Below, in pieces: positions 34,579 through 42,908 of a stretch of 64,000 nucleotides of DNA. The position numbers and the translations under genes were made by a program. The notes beneath the pieces were generated by a model. The model worked only from the letters and a program-made list of their open reading frames with translations. It made no database searches and was not told the origin of the DNA. Where the stretch lies: positions 124,001-188,000 of the forward strand of contig CAYJKJ010000001.1 of assembly GCA_964370715.1 (NCBI GenBank), read 5' to 3'. Position 1 is the first letter of the stretch. Each line of letters begins with the position of its first letter. Origin of the DNA: CAYJAY01 sp964370715. Its GTDB lineage: Bacteria; Bacillota; Clostridia; Oscillospirales; Ruminococcaceae.

Positions 34579-36897
34579 CTAGTTATTATCAAAAAGCAAA
34601 AATGAAGAAAAAAGTTTAGCGCAGTATGCGAGGCTATTTATCTCTTTTTCGTTCCAAACCCTAGGTTTTGTGCAATCATCAAGCCCTAGGAAAAACTTAA
34701 CCTTTTCTTTGTCGTTTATCTGGATATGCAAGAACGATTTAATATCCTGCTCCGCCATTAGTTCATAAGCCCCTACAGCTTTTAGCGTCCTAAGGTCGTT
34801 GCAATACAAAACTCCATCTTCTGTTGAATCTCTGAAAAAATCTTCAAGAACTTCTTTTGTTAAACCTTGAAGGTTATCTATCTCTGGGTTAACCCCTTCT
34901 TTACACCATTCATAGGTGTTATCATACGTTTGCCCTTCATCCATGCTTTCAAAGATATAACATCTATCAACCAACAATCGTTTTCCAATAACCTGCATAG
35001 AAGCATCGATAGCTTTATGGATGTTTTTCGATTCATATAAAAGGTTAAAAACGCTTGATATTAACTCGGGATCAAAATAAGTGTTAACCATTCGGTTTGC
35101 ATTTTCAAAAGCTGTTCTGTTTTTCATCGTTCCGTCTAATAAATCTTTGCTATAGAAGGTGTAGCAATCCTTTCCTCTCATCTTGGATTGATAAAGCGCC
35201 TTATCTGCCGATTTATAAAGATCTTCATATGAAGAACCATCGTCCGGATATCTTGCAACGCCAATACTTCCCGAAACTTTATATTCTTCATCCTCTCCGG
35301 AATATGTGTTGTTAAACGCTTCCGCTATCTTTTTAGCTTTTTCTTCGATAACTTTTATATCGGTTATGTTTTCAGCAAACACGATAAATTCATCGCCACC
35401 AACACGCCCAATAATATCACGTGATCTAAAATGTTCCTTAAGCTTATTTGCAATATCGCTCAATACCAAATCCCCAAAATGGTGACCTAGGTTATCGTTA
35501 ATGGCTTTAAAATTGTCAATGTCTATGATAAACAATGCGTGTTGTCTGTCGCTTTGTTCTCGAATAGTTTTTGTTATCGTTATCTCTGCCGACACTTTGT
35601 TATAACAGTTTGTTAATAGATCCATCTTTGCTTGAAGTTCAAGCTCTCTTCTATCATGAACATCAACAATTTTTCCTATTATAACTATAGGCTTACCCTT
35701 GTTGTTGAACTTAACGTTATAAATAACAGTGTGGTATCTTGGGGTTTTTTCGGCAGTTATAAGCCTTATGTCATACTGCCTGAAAACGCCGTTTTGCATA
35801 TTTTGATGCATCTCCATGAAGATATCTCGATCCTCTTCATATACAATGCCGGCATCTAAGAAAGCATATGGGAAAAGAGTTTTTTCATCTTGAAGCCCTA
35901 AAAGTTCTTTTCCTTTTCCAAAATATCTTATCATAGAGGTTCTAAGATCAAGCGTGAAAAACAGTTCATCTGTCAACTGTGACATCGATTGAAAAAGAGC
36001 TTTTTCGGATATTTGATCATAGAAATAATTTTCGATATTTGTGTAGTATTTGCTTCCCGCAAGTTCGGGGCGAAGATCCCTCGTGAACCCCACCACCATA
36101 TGGCTACCATCCGGCGACAGCATTCTCGACAACGTTATTTCGCAAGGGACATCATCACCTTTAAGGTTTTTATGTAGCCATAAAAACTGCTTGAACCCAA
36201 CTTCAAATGCTTCATCAACATATTTCAACGCTAATTCGGAGCTTTTTTCTCCGCTTGGCTGATACAAAGGTGAAAGTTTAAAGAATTTTTCCAAATATTC
36301 TTGTTCATCTGTTACGTCAAAAAGCTCAACAGCTTTTTGATTACACATAACATTCTTTTTATTAACATTCCAAAGATTTAGACAAAGCGGACTTCTGTCT
36401 AAAATTGATTTCATTATAAAAGCAAAGCTTCTTTCATCTTTCAAATCTTCGCTAAAAATATTTGCATCATGGATAAACCCAAAGATATATTGCCCGCCGA
36501 TATCATCTTCAAATTCTGTTTCAATTAACTTTATCTTAAGGTCGCTTATCTCACCTTTAATGTCTCTTTTAAGCCAGCTAAAGGAATGTTTGCCCAAAGC
36601 AATCGCTTTTTCTATATGATCCGACAACTGTTCATCGTCGTATACATCGCTTTTGTTACCATATAAAAAATCTTTAAAACCCTTTTCAAACTCTTTTTCG
36701 CTCTTACAGCCAACCGAAAGATAAGCAGCTCGGTTGCAAGAGGAAAATTCACCTTTGCTATCAAGAACAATAAGTGAAGTTGGGGTTTCATTAATTACCG
36801 ATATAAAAAAATCTTTGAGGATAGATGCATCTTTTTTGAAAAACAGGTTTTCCCAAGTCACATGACTTTCATCGCCCTTTTTGCTTTTTTCAACCAT
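34579..36897 (-). CDS. PAS-PAS-PAS-GGDEF-GAF diguanylate cyclase
   Basis: A 772-residue soluble signalling protein. PAS-like domains occur in the first 430 residues (SLIVLDSKGEFSSCNRAA; PLCLNLWNVNKKNVMCNQKAVELFD in split form; ELFFTLDLRTSMIRYFG). The cyclase domain has DLLTNCYN, DIDNFKAINDNLGH and GRVGGDEFIVFAEN near residue 500. RSRD five residues before GGDEF fits the product-binding I-site, so feedback inhibition is likely. A GAF-like domain (about 600-772) follows the cyclase, an uncommon order. Start: GGGGAG seven bases before the ATG at 36897; an upstream TTG-ATG pair overlaps it. It should make cyclic di-GMP in response to an unknown signal. Confidence 0.88.
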   Translation of the reverse strand: MVEKSKKGDESHVTWENLFFKKDASILKDFFISVINETPTSLIVLDSKGEFSSCNRAAYLSVGCKSEKEFEKGFKDFLYGNKSDVYDDEQLSDHIEKAIALGKHSFSWLKRDIKGEISDLKIKLIETEFEDDIGGQYIFGFIHDANIFSEDLKDERSFAFIMKSILDRSPLCLNLWNVNKKNVMCNQKAVELFDVTDEQEYLEKFFKLSPLYQPSGEKSSELALKYVDEAFEVGFKQFLWLHKNLKGDDVPCEITLSRMLSPDGSHMVVGFTRDLRPELAGSKYYTNIENYFYDQISEKALFQSMSQLTDELFFTLDLRTSMIRYFGKGKELLGLQDEKTLFPYAFLDAGIVYEEDRDIFMEMHQNMQNGVFRQYDIRLITAEKTPRYHTVIYNVKFNNKGKPIVIIGKIVDVHDRRELELQAKMDLLTNCYNKVSAEITITKTIREQSDRQHALFIIDIDNFKAINDNLGHHFGDLVLSDIANKLKEHFRSRDIIGRVGGDEFIVFAENITDIKVIEEKAKKIAEAFNNTYSGEDEEYKVSGSIGVARYPDDGSSYEDLYKSADKALYQSKMRGKDCYTFYSKDLLDGTMKNRTAFENANRMVNTYFDPELISSVFNLLYESKNIHKAIDASMQVIGKRLLVDRCYIFESMDEGQTYDNTYEWCKEGVNPEIDNLQGLTKEVLEDFFRDSTEDGVLYCNDLRTLKAVGAYELMAEQDIKSFLHIQINDKEKVKFFLGLDDCTKPRVWNEKEINSLAYCAKLFSSFLLFDNN

Positions 36898-36942
36898 TTT
36901 CTTTCTCCCCATCAATTATAGAAAATTCAGACTATCTGAAAA

Positions 36943-36971
36943 ATTATATCATTTTTGAAATATTTTTACAA
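36943..36971 (-). promoter_or_regulatory. Promoter of the GGDEF gene
   Basis: Minus strand TTGTAA (36966-36971), 17-base spacer and TATAAT (36943-36948), 46 bases before the start codon. Confidence 0.65.
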
Positions 36972-36981
36972 CAAAATTTTT

Positions 36982-36997
36982 AAAGCATTAATGCTTT
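36982..36997 (-). terminator. Short hairpin after the HxlR gene
   Basis: AAAGCATTAATGCTTT, a six-base-pair stem with a TTAA loop, five bases after the HxlR stop. The following minus-strand sequence is A-rich before TTTTG, so it is at best a weak terminator. Confidence 0.35.
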
Positions 36998-37001
36998 TGT
37001 A

Positions 37002-37358
37002 TTAACGCTTTATTAATTTCATGCTGCAGTTGGGGCTTCTTCCTTGCCGTTTTAAAATATCTTCCCCACAACTATACATCACCTTAAGTATCGGAATTAG
37101 CTGTTTTCCGTTTTCCGTCAAGCTATATTCAACCTTTGGCGGAACAACGGGATAGACGTTTCTCGACACTATTCCATCTCGCTCAAGTTCTCGCAGCTGT
37201 TGGGTCAACATCTTAGGGGTTGCTCCGACAACTATCTTTTGGATCTCTCCAAACCTTAACGTTTTTTCAACGAGATGCCAAACGATAAGCGCTTTATATT
37301 TCCCGCCTATAAGGTTTATAATAGTTGTAACCGGACAGTTCAACTCTTGTTTCGCCAT
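37002..37358 (-). CDS. HxlR-family transcriptional regulator
   Basis: A 118-residue winged-helix protein. The family marks are NCPVTTIINLIGGKYKALIV with the N-terminal cysteine, LRFGEIQKIVVGATPKMLTQQLRELERDG and YSLTENGKQLIPIL. HxlR proteins often sense electrophiles, disulfide stress or aldehydes through the N-terminal Cys. It is divergent from copA, so it may control copA, itself, or both. Start: GAGG six bases before the ATG at 37358; a GTG four codons earlier overlaps that site. Confidence 0.9.
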   Translation of the reverse strand: MAKQELNCPVTTIINLIGGKYKALIVWHLVEKTLRFGEIQKIVVGATPKMLTQQLRELERDGIVSRNVYPVVPPKVEYSLTENGKQLIPILKVMYSCGEDILKRQGRSPNCSMKLIKR

Positions 37359-37407
37359 GTTTTTCCTCACTATCTTTTTAGGTAGTATATAACAAAATAG
37401 TGCGTAC

Positions 37408-37436
37408 TTGTTTAAAATATATTTTTTCTATATTAT
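37408..37436 (+). promoter_or_regulatory. Candidate promoter of copA
   Basis: TTGTTT (37408-37413), a 17-base spacer and TATTAT (37431-37436). Just upstream the HxlR-copA gap contains AGTA and TACT in inverted orientation, 17 bases apart, within 37384-37409; HxlR-type regulators such as YodB recognise TACT/AGTA half-sites, but the spacing differs here. Confidence 0.4.
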
Positions 37437-37487
37437 TATATCATAAAGTATATATTAAAATATTTCTAAAATATAAAGGAATTTTGT

Positions 37488-39692
37488 ATGAAGCATGAAT
37501 TAAAGATAACCGGCATGACCTGTGCGGCTTGTTCCTCTCGAATCGAAAGGATGGTTGGTCGTATCGAAGGTGTCGAGGAGGTTTCAGTTAACCTGACAAC
37601 CGAAAAGATGACGTATAAACTAAACGGCGCATCGTTAGACGAGGTTGAAAAGACTATACAAAATCTCGGTTTCGGGGTTGATAAAACATATGACGACACC
37701 AAAGCAAGCGACACCGTTTCTAAGAAAAATGATATCGCTATTTTAAAGAAAAAACTCATTTTATCCGCTGTCTTTGCTGTTCCGCTTCTTTATATTGCGA
37801 TGGCACCTATGGTGTCGCTTCCTTCGCCGATAAGCCATATGGAACAACCGTTGTTGTTCGCAATTGTCCAGCTGTTGCTAACGTTGCCGATCGTTGCCGC
37901 CGGATACAGATTTTATCTAGTTGGGTTTAAATCTCTTGCCAAAAGATCCCCAAATATGGATAGCTTGATAGCACTAGGGACTTCGGCCGCCATTATCTAC
38001 AGCGTTTACGCAACGTTTATGATAATATTGGGCGACAGTTCTTTTGCACACAGCCTATATTATGAATCCGCCGGCGTTATTATAACGCTTATATTAATGG
38101 GAAAATATCTTGAAGCTGTGTCAAAAGGAAAGACTAGTGATGCTATAAAAAAACTAATTGAACTCGCCCCTAAAACAGCGATAGTTTTGAGAGACGATGT
38201 TGAAACCGAAGTTCTAATCGAACAGGTTAATCTTTCTGATATCGTTGTTGTTAAACCCGGCGCAAAGATACCGGTTGATGGTGAGGTTGTGTTTGGCAAC
38301 AGCTCGGTGGATGAATCGATGTTAACGGGCGAAAGCATCCCCGTTTCAAAAAAGCAAGGCGACAAAGTTTTTGCCGCAACGATAAATAAAAACGGAGTTC
38401 TAAGATTTAAAGTCACCAAAATCGGAAACGACACGACGCTAGCGCAGATTATTAAACTTGTTGAACAAGCCGGAGGTTCGAAAGCCCCGATAGCTCGTTT
38501 GGCCGATATCGTTTCGGGGTATTTTGTTCCCGTTGTCATCGCTATCGCCGTTATATCTTGTTTATTATGGTATATAAGCGGTATGTCGTTTGTGTTTTCG
38601 ATAACGATATTTATCTCGGTTTTGGTTATCTCCTGCCCTTGTGCATTGGGTCTTGCGACACCCACCGCAATTATGGTGGGAACAGGAAAAGGAGCGCAAA
38701 ACGGAATTTTAATTAAAAGCGGAGAAGCCCTCGAAACAGCACACAAGGTAGACACCGTTGTTCTAGACAAAACAGGAACGATAACCGAGGGCAAACCAAA
38801 GGTCACCGACATAATCGCCGTTTCAAACTACAGCGAGCAAGAAGTCTTAACGTTCGCAATGTCGGCAGAACAAAACAGTGAACATCCTTTAGCCGGAGCT
38901 ATTGTCGAAAAGGCGAAACAACTAAATCTTAAACCGCTTCCAACAAACAATTTCCAATCGATAACGGGATATGGAATAACCGTTTCAATCGAAAACCAAA
39001 CTATAAACATCGGCAACAAAGCGTTTATGGATAGCTTAAAAATAGATGTTTCGGATATTTATAAAAGATCCGAACAACTGGCGAGCGAAGGGAAAACCCC
39101 GATGTTTATCTCAACCGGCGACTCCCTCATTGGGATTATAGCGGTCGCCGATCCCATCAAATCCACTAGCTCAAAAGCTATTAAAAACCTTAAAAACATG
39201 GGGCTTGATGTTATAATGATAACGGGAGACAACAACAATACAGCAACCGCAATTGCCAAAAGCGTTGGTATAGAAAACGTGTTGTCGGAGGTTTTGCCGG
39301 GCGACAAATCAAGGGAGATTCAACAGCTCCAGCAAAACGGCAAAAAAGTTGCGATGGTTGGCGACGGAATAAACGATGCGCCGGCTCTCGTCATGGCAGA
39401 CATCGGCATAGCCATCGGAAGCGGCACCGACGTCGCTATCGAAAGCGCTGATATAGTTCTTATGCACAGCGATTTGAACGATGTTTGGGCGGCTATAAAG
39501 CTTTCCAAAAATACGATAATGAACATCAAACAAAATCTGTTTTGGGCATTCGCTTATAACACTTTGGGCATTCCGGTAGCCGCCGGCATTCTTTATCTCT
39601 TTGGCGGTCCGCTTTTAAATCCAATGATTGCGGCGGCAGCAATGAGCTTTTCTTCCGTTTCGGTTTTGCTAAACGCTTTACGGCTTAAATAA
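37488..39692 (+). CDS. copA: Copper-translocating P1B-type ATPase
   Basis: A 734-residue membrane pump for monovalent copper. One N-terminal heavy-metal domain carries GMTCAACSSR (Cys12, Cys15). The transmembrane metal site is SCPCALGLATP near residue 382, the phosphorylation loop is DKTGTITEGKP near 427, followed by the SEHPLAGAI His-Pro motif and GDGINDAPAL. The C-terminal membrane helix has MSFSSVSVLLNALRL, with Met and Ser-Ser residues typical of copper specificity. The start follows AAAGGA. The last codon is followed at once by a repeat element, then by the chaperone gene. Confidence 0.95.
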   Translation: MKHELKITGMTCAACSSRIERMVGRIEGVEEVSVNLTTEKMTYKLNGASLDEVEKTIQNLGFGVDKTYDDTKASDTVSKKNDIAILKKKLILSAVFAVPLLYIAMAPMVSLPSPISHMEQPLLFAIVQLLLTLPIVAAGYRFYLVGFKSLAKRSPNMDSLIALGTSAAIIYSVYATFMIILGDSSFAHSLYYESAGVIITLILMGKYLEAVSKGKTSDAIKKLIELAPKTAIVLRDDVETEVLIEQVNLSDIVVVKPGAKIPVDGEVVFGNSSVDESMLTGESIPVSKKQGDKVFAATINKNGVLRFKVTKIGNDTTLAQIIKLVEQAGGSKAPIARLADIVSGYFVPVVIAIAVISCLLWYISGMSFVFSITIFISVLVISCPCALGLATPTAIMVGTGKGAQNGILIKSGEALETAHKVDTVVLDKTGTITEGKPKVTDIIAVSNYSEQEVLTFAMSAEQNSEHPLAGAIVEKAKQLNLKPLPTNNFQSITGYGITVSIENQTINIGNKAFMDSLKIDVSDIYKRSEQLASEGKTPMFISTGDSLIGIIAVADPIKSTSSKAIKNLKNMGLDVIMITGDNNNTATAIAKSVGIENVLSEVLPGDKSREIQQLQQNGKKVAMVGDGINDAPALVMADIGIAIGSGTDVAIESADIVLMHSDLNDVWAAIKLSKNTIMNIKQNLFWAFAYNTLGIPVAAGILYLFGGPLLNPMIAAAAMSFSSVSVLLNALRLK

Positions 39693-40030
39693 TCTCCGCC
39701 TGCGGCGGAGCTATTGGAAATACTACTTGTCGAGCTTTGCTCGCCATTTTGCGCCGTTGGTGCAAAAATCGCAGTATTTCTAAAAATCGAAGTTTCATCT
39801 AATATTTAGGTTTTAAGACGCCGTGGCAAAGCCACATGGCGATTTATATAATATTTGTTCCAAATATTATATAAATAATCCGAATCCCTAATTCCTAAAT
39901 CCTAAATCAAACATCGCCGTAACGTATCAAAAATGGCGGAACGCATAAAATGCGTTCCCTACCGTTGTTCGTAAATTTTGAACGATCCGCAGGTGCCGAC
40001 GGCGCAAAAACTGTAGCATTTCTTAATATT
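39690..40030 (+). repeat. Modular hairpin repeat, copy A
   Basis: This fills most of the 385-base gap between copA and the chaperone gene and begins at the copA stop codon. In order: hairpin CTCCGCC/GGCGGAG (39694-39710); a three-way fold with outer stem GAAATACTAC (39717-39726) and GCAGTATTTC (39771-39780) enclosing CGAGC/GCTCG (39731-39743) and TTTTGCGCC/GGTGCAAAA (39747-39767); a GTGGC/GCCAC hairpin near 39820-39841; a 15-bp palindrome TTTATATAATATTTG and its complement (39843-39875); and GGAACGCA/TGCGTTCC (39938-39958). No gene is present. Similar modules recur at 44333-44625 and 46205-46416. Confidence 0.85.
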
Positions 40031-40077
40031 AAAGCCTAGCGATAATTAAAAAAATATATTTAAAGGAGAAAAACAAA

Positions 40078-40278
40078 ATGGAGATTATTTTAAAAGTAGA
40101 GGGTATGTCTTGCTCGCATTGCGAAAAAGCAGTCAGCGATGCTGTTTTAAAACTCAGTGGTGTTACGGAAGTAGTTATTTCTCTTTCCGAAAAAACCGTT
40201 AAAGTTTTGGGCGAAAATTTGAATAAAGCTCTTATCGAAACCACCATCGACAACCAAGGTTATGAAGTTGTTTCATAA
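40078..40278 (+). CDS. copZ: Copper chaperone CopZ-like heavy-metal domain protein
   Basis: A 66-residue single HMA domain with the metal loop GMSCSHCEKAV (two Cys near residues 13 and 16) and the usual beta-alpha-beta-beta-alpha-beta length. It would carry Cu(I) to CopA in the cytoplasm. It starts after AAAGGAG. It lies 385 bases after copA on the same strand; the gap is filled by a repeat element. It ends at a strong terminator at 40302-40345. Confidence 0.85.
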   Translation: MEIILKVEGMSCSHCEKAVSDAVLKLSGVTEVVISLSEKTVKVLGENLNKALIETTIDNQGYEVVS

Positions 40279-40301
40279 ACCCCTATTTCTTTAAAACATC
40301 T

Positions 40302-40345
40302 AAAAAAAGTATTTGCGAGAAAAACACTTCGCAAATACTTTTTTT
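40302..40345. terminator. Bidirectional terminator after copZ
   Basis: AAGTATTTGCGA (40307-40318) pairs with TCGCAAATACTT (40329-40340), extended by A7 and T7 runs on either side. It separates the convergent copZ and acyltransferase-partner genes. Confidence 0.88.
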
Positions 40346-40349
40346 GTTA

Positions 40350-41318
40350 TTAATAGAATTTTCCGCTTTCAACAGCGGTTTTAAGGTCGTTTGCTATCGC
40401 TTTTGTCCAAACGTCGGCGCCCTCATTTGTAAGATGATACGCCGTGTCGAAGAAATATTCAATCGGGTAGATATATTCGCTGAGCGTCGAGATAAAGTTT
40501 GGAACCTGTTCGTTGTAGTATTGTTGAGCTTCTAAAACATCGAACTGCAAACCTTTTTCAAATATCGGAGAAGTTATCACATAAAACGTTGCACCTTGTT
40601 GTTCAACATTTTGCTTGAATTCCAACAGCTCGCTTATATATTCAGGCGAAACAGAAACTTCGGACACCGAAAAAAAGTCTCTTGTATACATATAGTCCAA
40701 CGTTTGTCTGGGATAGATGTTGTCGCCATATTCATTAAATTGGCTTCGGCTGTATGCAGGGTCGGAGGGGATTAACAGTTGTTCCGACACCAAACTTAAC
40801 GGCGTTTTTAAAAATGTATTATACACAAGCTTTGGAACAGCTTTGCTGGGATAGACCGTGAAGTAATATGGAAGCAACCTGTTTCGTTCTTTTTGGTCTA
40901 GCTTTTCCCAAAGGTATCGGTAGTTTTCAAGCGTTATGAGCGACAGCTCGATATCGCTATCCCACAAGCTGAAATCGACCGCCGACACCACGACAATGTC
41001 CCCTGTTTTGATCCCATCAAGCGACATATCCCACATAAAGTCATCGCTTAATCCGCCGTGTAATCCCATGTTAACAACCGGCATTTTAAGCTCTTGTTCC
41101 AATATATCCGAGCTAATACCAAACGCAAGCTGCGACGTTCCGACCAACACTATCTTTGGTTGGTCGATAGTTTCAAGCCGTTCAACTTTATCGATTAAAG
41201 CCGCTTGAAACGTTTCGTCAAACTGAGGCGGAATTAACGGAACGGCTAGCACAGTTGCTGTAGTTAGTATTGCACCAAAAAGAATAAACAAAAGTATGCT
41301 TTTAAAAATGTTGTTCAT
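40350..41318 (-). CDS. Membrane-anchored SGNH-like protein, partner of MBOAT
   Basis: A 322-residue protein with one N-terminal membrane helix and an outer SGNH-like domain. Visible residues are IVLVGTSQLAFGI (GTS in place of GDS), NMGLHGGLSDDF and a C-terminal Asp/His pair in FDTAYHLTNEGADVW. This is the layout of the AlgJ/AlgX or DltD-type protein that works with an MBOAT acyltransferase. It starts 21 bases after the MBOAT gene stop, on the same strand, after a G-rich site. The acylated polymer is unknown; no dlt or alg genes are near. Confidence 0.7.
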   Translation of the reverse strand: MNNIFKSILLFILFGAILTTATVLAVPLIPPQFDETFQAALIDKVERLETIDQPKIVLVGTSQLAFGISSDILEQELKMPVVNMGLHGGLSDDFMWDMSLDGIKTGDIVVVSAVDFSLWDSDIELSLITLENYRYLWEKLDQKERNRLLPYYFTVYPSKAVPKLVYNTFLKTPLSLVSEQLLIPSDPAYSRSQFNEYGDNIYPRQTLDYMYTRDFFSVSEVSVSPEYISELLEFKQNVEQQGATFYVITSPIFEKGLQFDVLEAQQYYNEQVPNFISTLSEYIYPIEYFFDTAYHLTNEGADVWTKAIANDLKTAVESGKFY

Positions 41319-41339
41319 TAAAGCCCTCTCGCCCTCCTT

Positions 41340-42845
41340 TTAGAATTGAAAATATATAAACTCGGTTGTTCCGCCAAGCGAAAAGTTTGCGAACGAAAAC
41401 AGCAACCATATGCTTAAAATATAAACAGCAAATCTTATGGCAATATGTTGTTTTGCTATAGTTTGTCTTATTTTAATGTTGTTTTCATGAAGCAGATCAA
41501 CAAACAGCAAAACCGAAACACCAACGACAAACGAAACTAACCAAACGCTCATATCATCAACATCAAATATGCTCAACCAACTTGTTGTAAAGCTTGTCGC
41601 TATTTGATTAATTATCAACATAATTTGGCCTTCGCCGGTAGCTCTGAAAAGCATGAGGGTAAATGATATCATTGTAAACGTTGTTGCAATGCTGATAATT
41701 TTAAAAATAGGTTTTGTAAAGGAATATCTTTTTATAACTTTGTTTTTTAACTTTCGACGTCTCTTTAAAGAAAAGTTACCGATAATCTGCAACAACCCAT
41801 TAACAAGCCCCCACAAAACATAGTTCCAAGAAGCCCCGTGCCAAATACCGCTTATCAAAAAAACAATCAACAGGTTTAATGCAAAATGCGGTTTCTTTTG
41901 TTCCCAGGTTTTAGGAAAAAACAATTTGTTAACCCAACGAGACCAAACAAGCGGAACAAAAACATAGTCTTGAAGCCAGCTTGAAAGAGATATATGCCAA
42001 CGTTTCCAAAAATCTTGTATCGAGGTTGCAAAATACGGTTGTTTAAAGTTATCCATAAGCTTAAACCCTAACACTTCCGCCGCACCTATTGCAATATGGC
42101 TGTAGCCGCTGAAATCCCCATAGATTTGAAACGCAAATATCATGAGAACCGCTATTATCTGTATACCGGAATAAAGCTCAATATCTTTATAGACTTGATT
42201 AACGATTATCGCTGCCCTATCCGCTATAACAAGCTTTTCGAAAAAACCCCAAAGCATCAATAAAAGACCATTTTTGACCCTTTCGGGATCGAAGGTATGG
42301 TGTTTATTAATCTGTGGCAAAAGATTTTTGCTGCGTTCTATTGGACCTGCGACAAGTTGGGGAAAAAAGCTAACAAAAAGCGCATATCTAAATATATTTT
42401 TTTCAGATTTAATATCGCCCCTATAAACATCTATCGTGTAGCTTAACGCTTGGAAGGTATAAAAACTTATCCCAACCGGCAACATTACATCAAAAGCCGG
42501 AATGCTTAGATCTATCCCCACAACCGAAAAAGCATCTTGAAGCGAAGTTATCGCAAAGTTATAGTATTTAAAAAAGAAAAGTATCGAAAGATTTATTAAA
42601 ACACTTAAAAAAACCGACAATCTTTTTTTCAAAACATTATCGTTAAATCTATCGATTGCTATACCGCTAAGATAGGTCACCGCTGTGCTGGTTGCAATTA
42701 AAATAGCATAGGTGGCGTTCCACGACATATAGAAATAATAACTGCAAACCAAAAGCCAGATATAGCGAAATTTTTGCGGAATAACAAAATGCAAAATACA
42801 AACAAGAGGGAAAAACAACAAAAAATCTATCGAATTAAATAACAT
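41340..42845 (-). CDS. MBOAT O-acyltransferase, AlgI/DltB-like
   Basis: A 501-residue membrane protein with about eleven helices. It opens MLFNSIDFLLFFPLVCILHF, which is typical of AlgI-type proteins, and has LPVGISFYTFQALSYTIDVYRG, FPQLVAGPIERSKNLLPQI, SGYSHIAIGAAEVLGF and the catalytic histidine in LISGIWHGASWNYVLWGL. It moves acyl groups across the membrane for attachment to a surface polymer. The following gene encodes the SGNH partner. The ATG has GGAGGGGAG upstream. Confidence 0.92.
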   Translation of the reverse strand: MLFNSIDFLLFFPLVCILHFVIPQKFRYIWLLVCSYYFYMSWNATYAILIATSTAVTYLSGIAIDRFNDNVLKKRLSVFLSVLINLSILFFFKYYNFAITSLQDAFSVVGIDLSIPAFDVMLPVGISFYTFQALSYTIDVYRGDIKSEKNIFRYALFVSFFPQLVAGPIERSKNLLPQINKHHTFDPERVKNGLLLMLWGFFEKLVIADRAAIIVNQVYKDIELYSGIQIIAVLMIFAFQIYGDFSGYSHIAIGAAEVLGFKLMDNFKQPYFATSIQDFWKRWHISLSSWLQDYVFVPLVWSRWVNKLFFPKTWEQKKPHFALNLLIVFLISGIWHGASWNYVLWGLVNGLLQIIGNFSLKRRRKLKNKVIKRYSFTKPIFKIISIATTFTMISFTLMLFRATGEGQIMLIINQIATSFTTSWLSIFDVDDMSVWLVSFVVGVSVLLFVDLLHENNIKIRQTIAKQHIAIRFAVYILSIWLLFSFANFSLGGTTEFIYFQF

Positions 42846-42908
42846 ATTGTTCTCCCCTCCTGTCTTAATGTTTTATAGTTTTTATAGTTTGAAAATGCTA
42901 TGCGAAAT

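Noticed and set aside
39690..40077. CRISPR array or tRNA cluster in the hairpin-rich gap
   Set aside because: Repeats are not evenly spaced and differ from each other; no tRNA acceptor or anticodon pattern is present.
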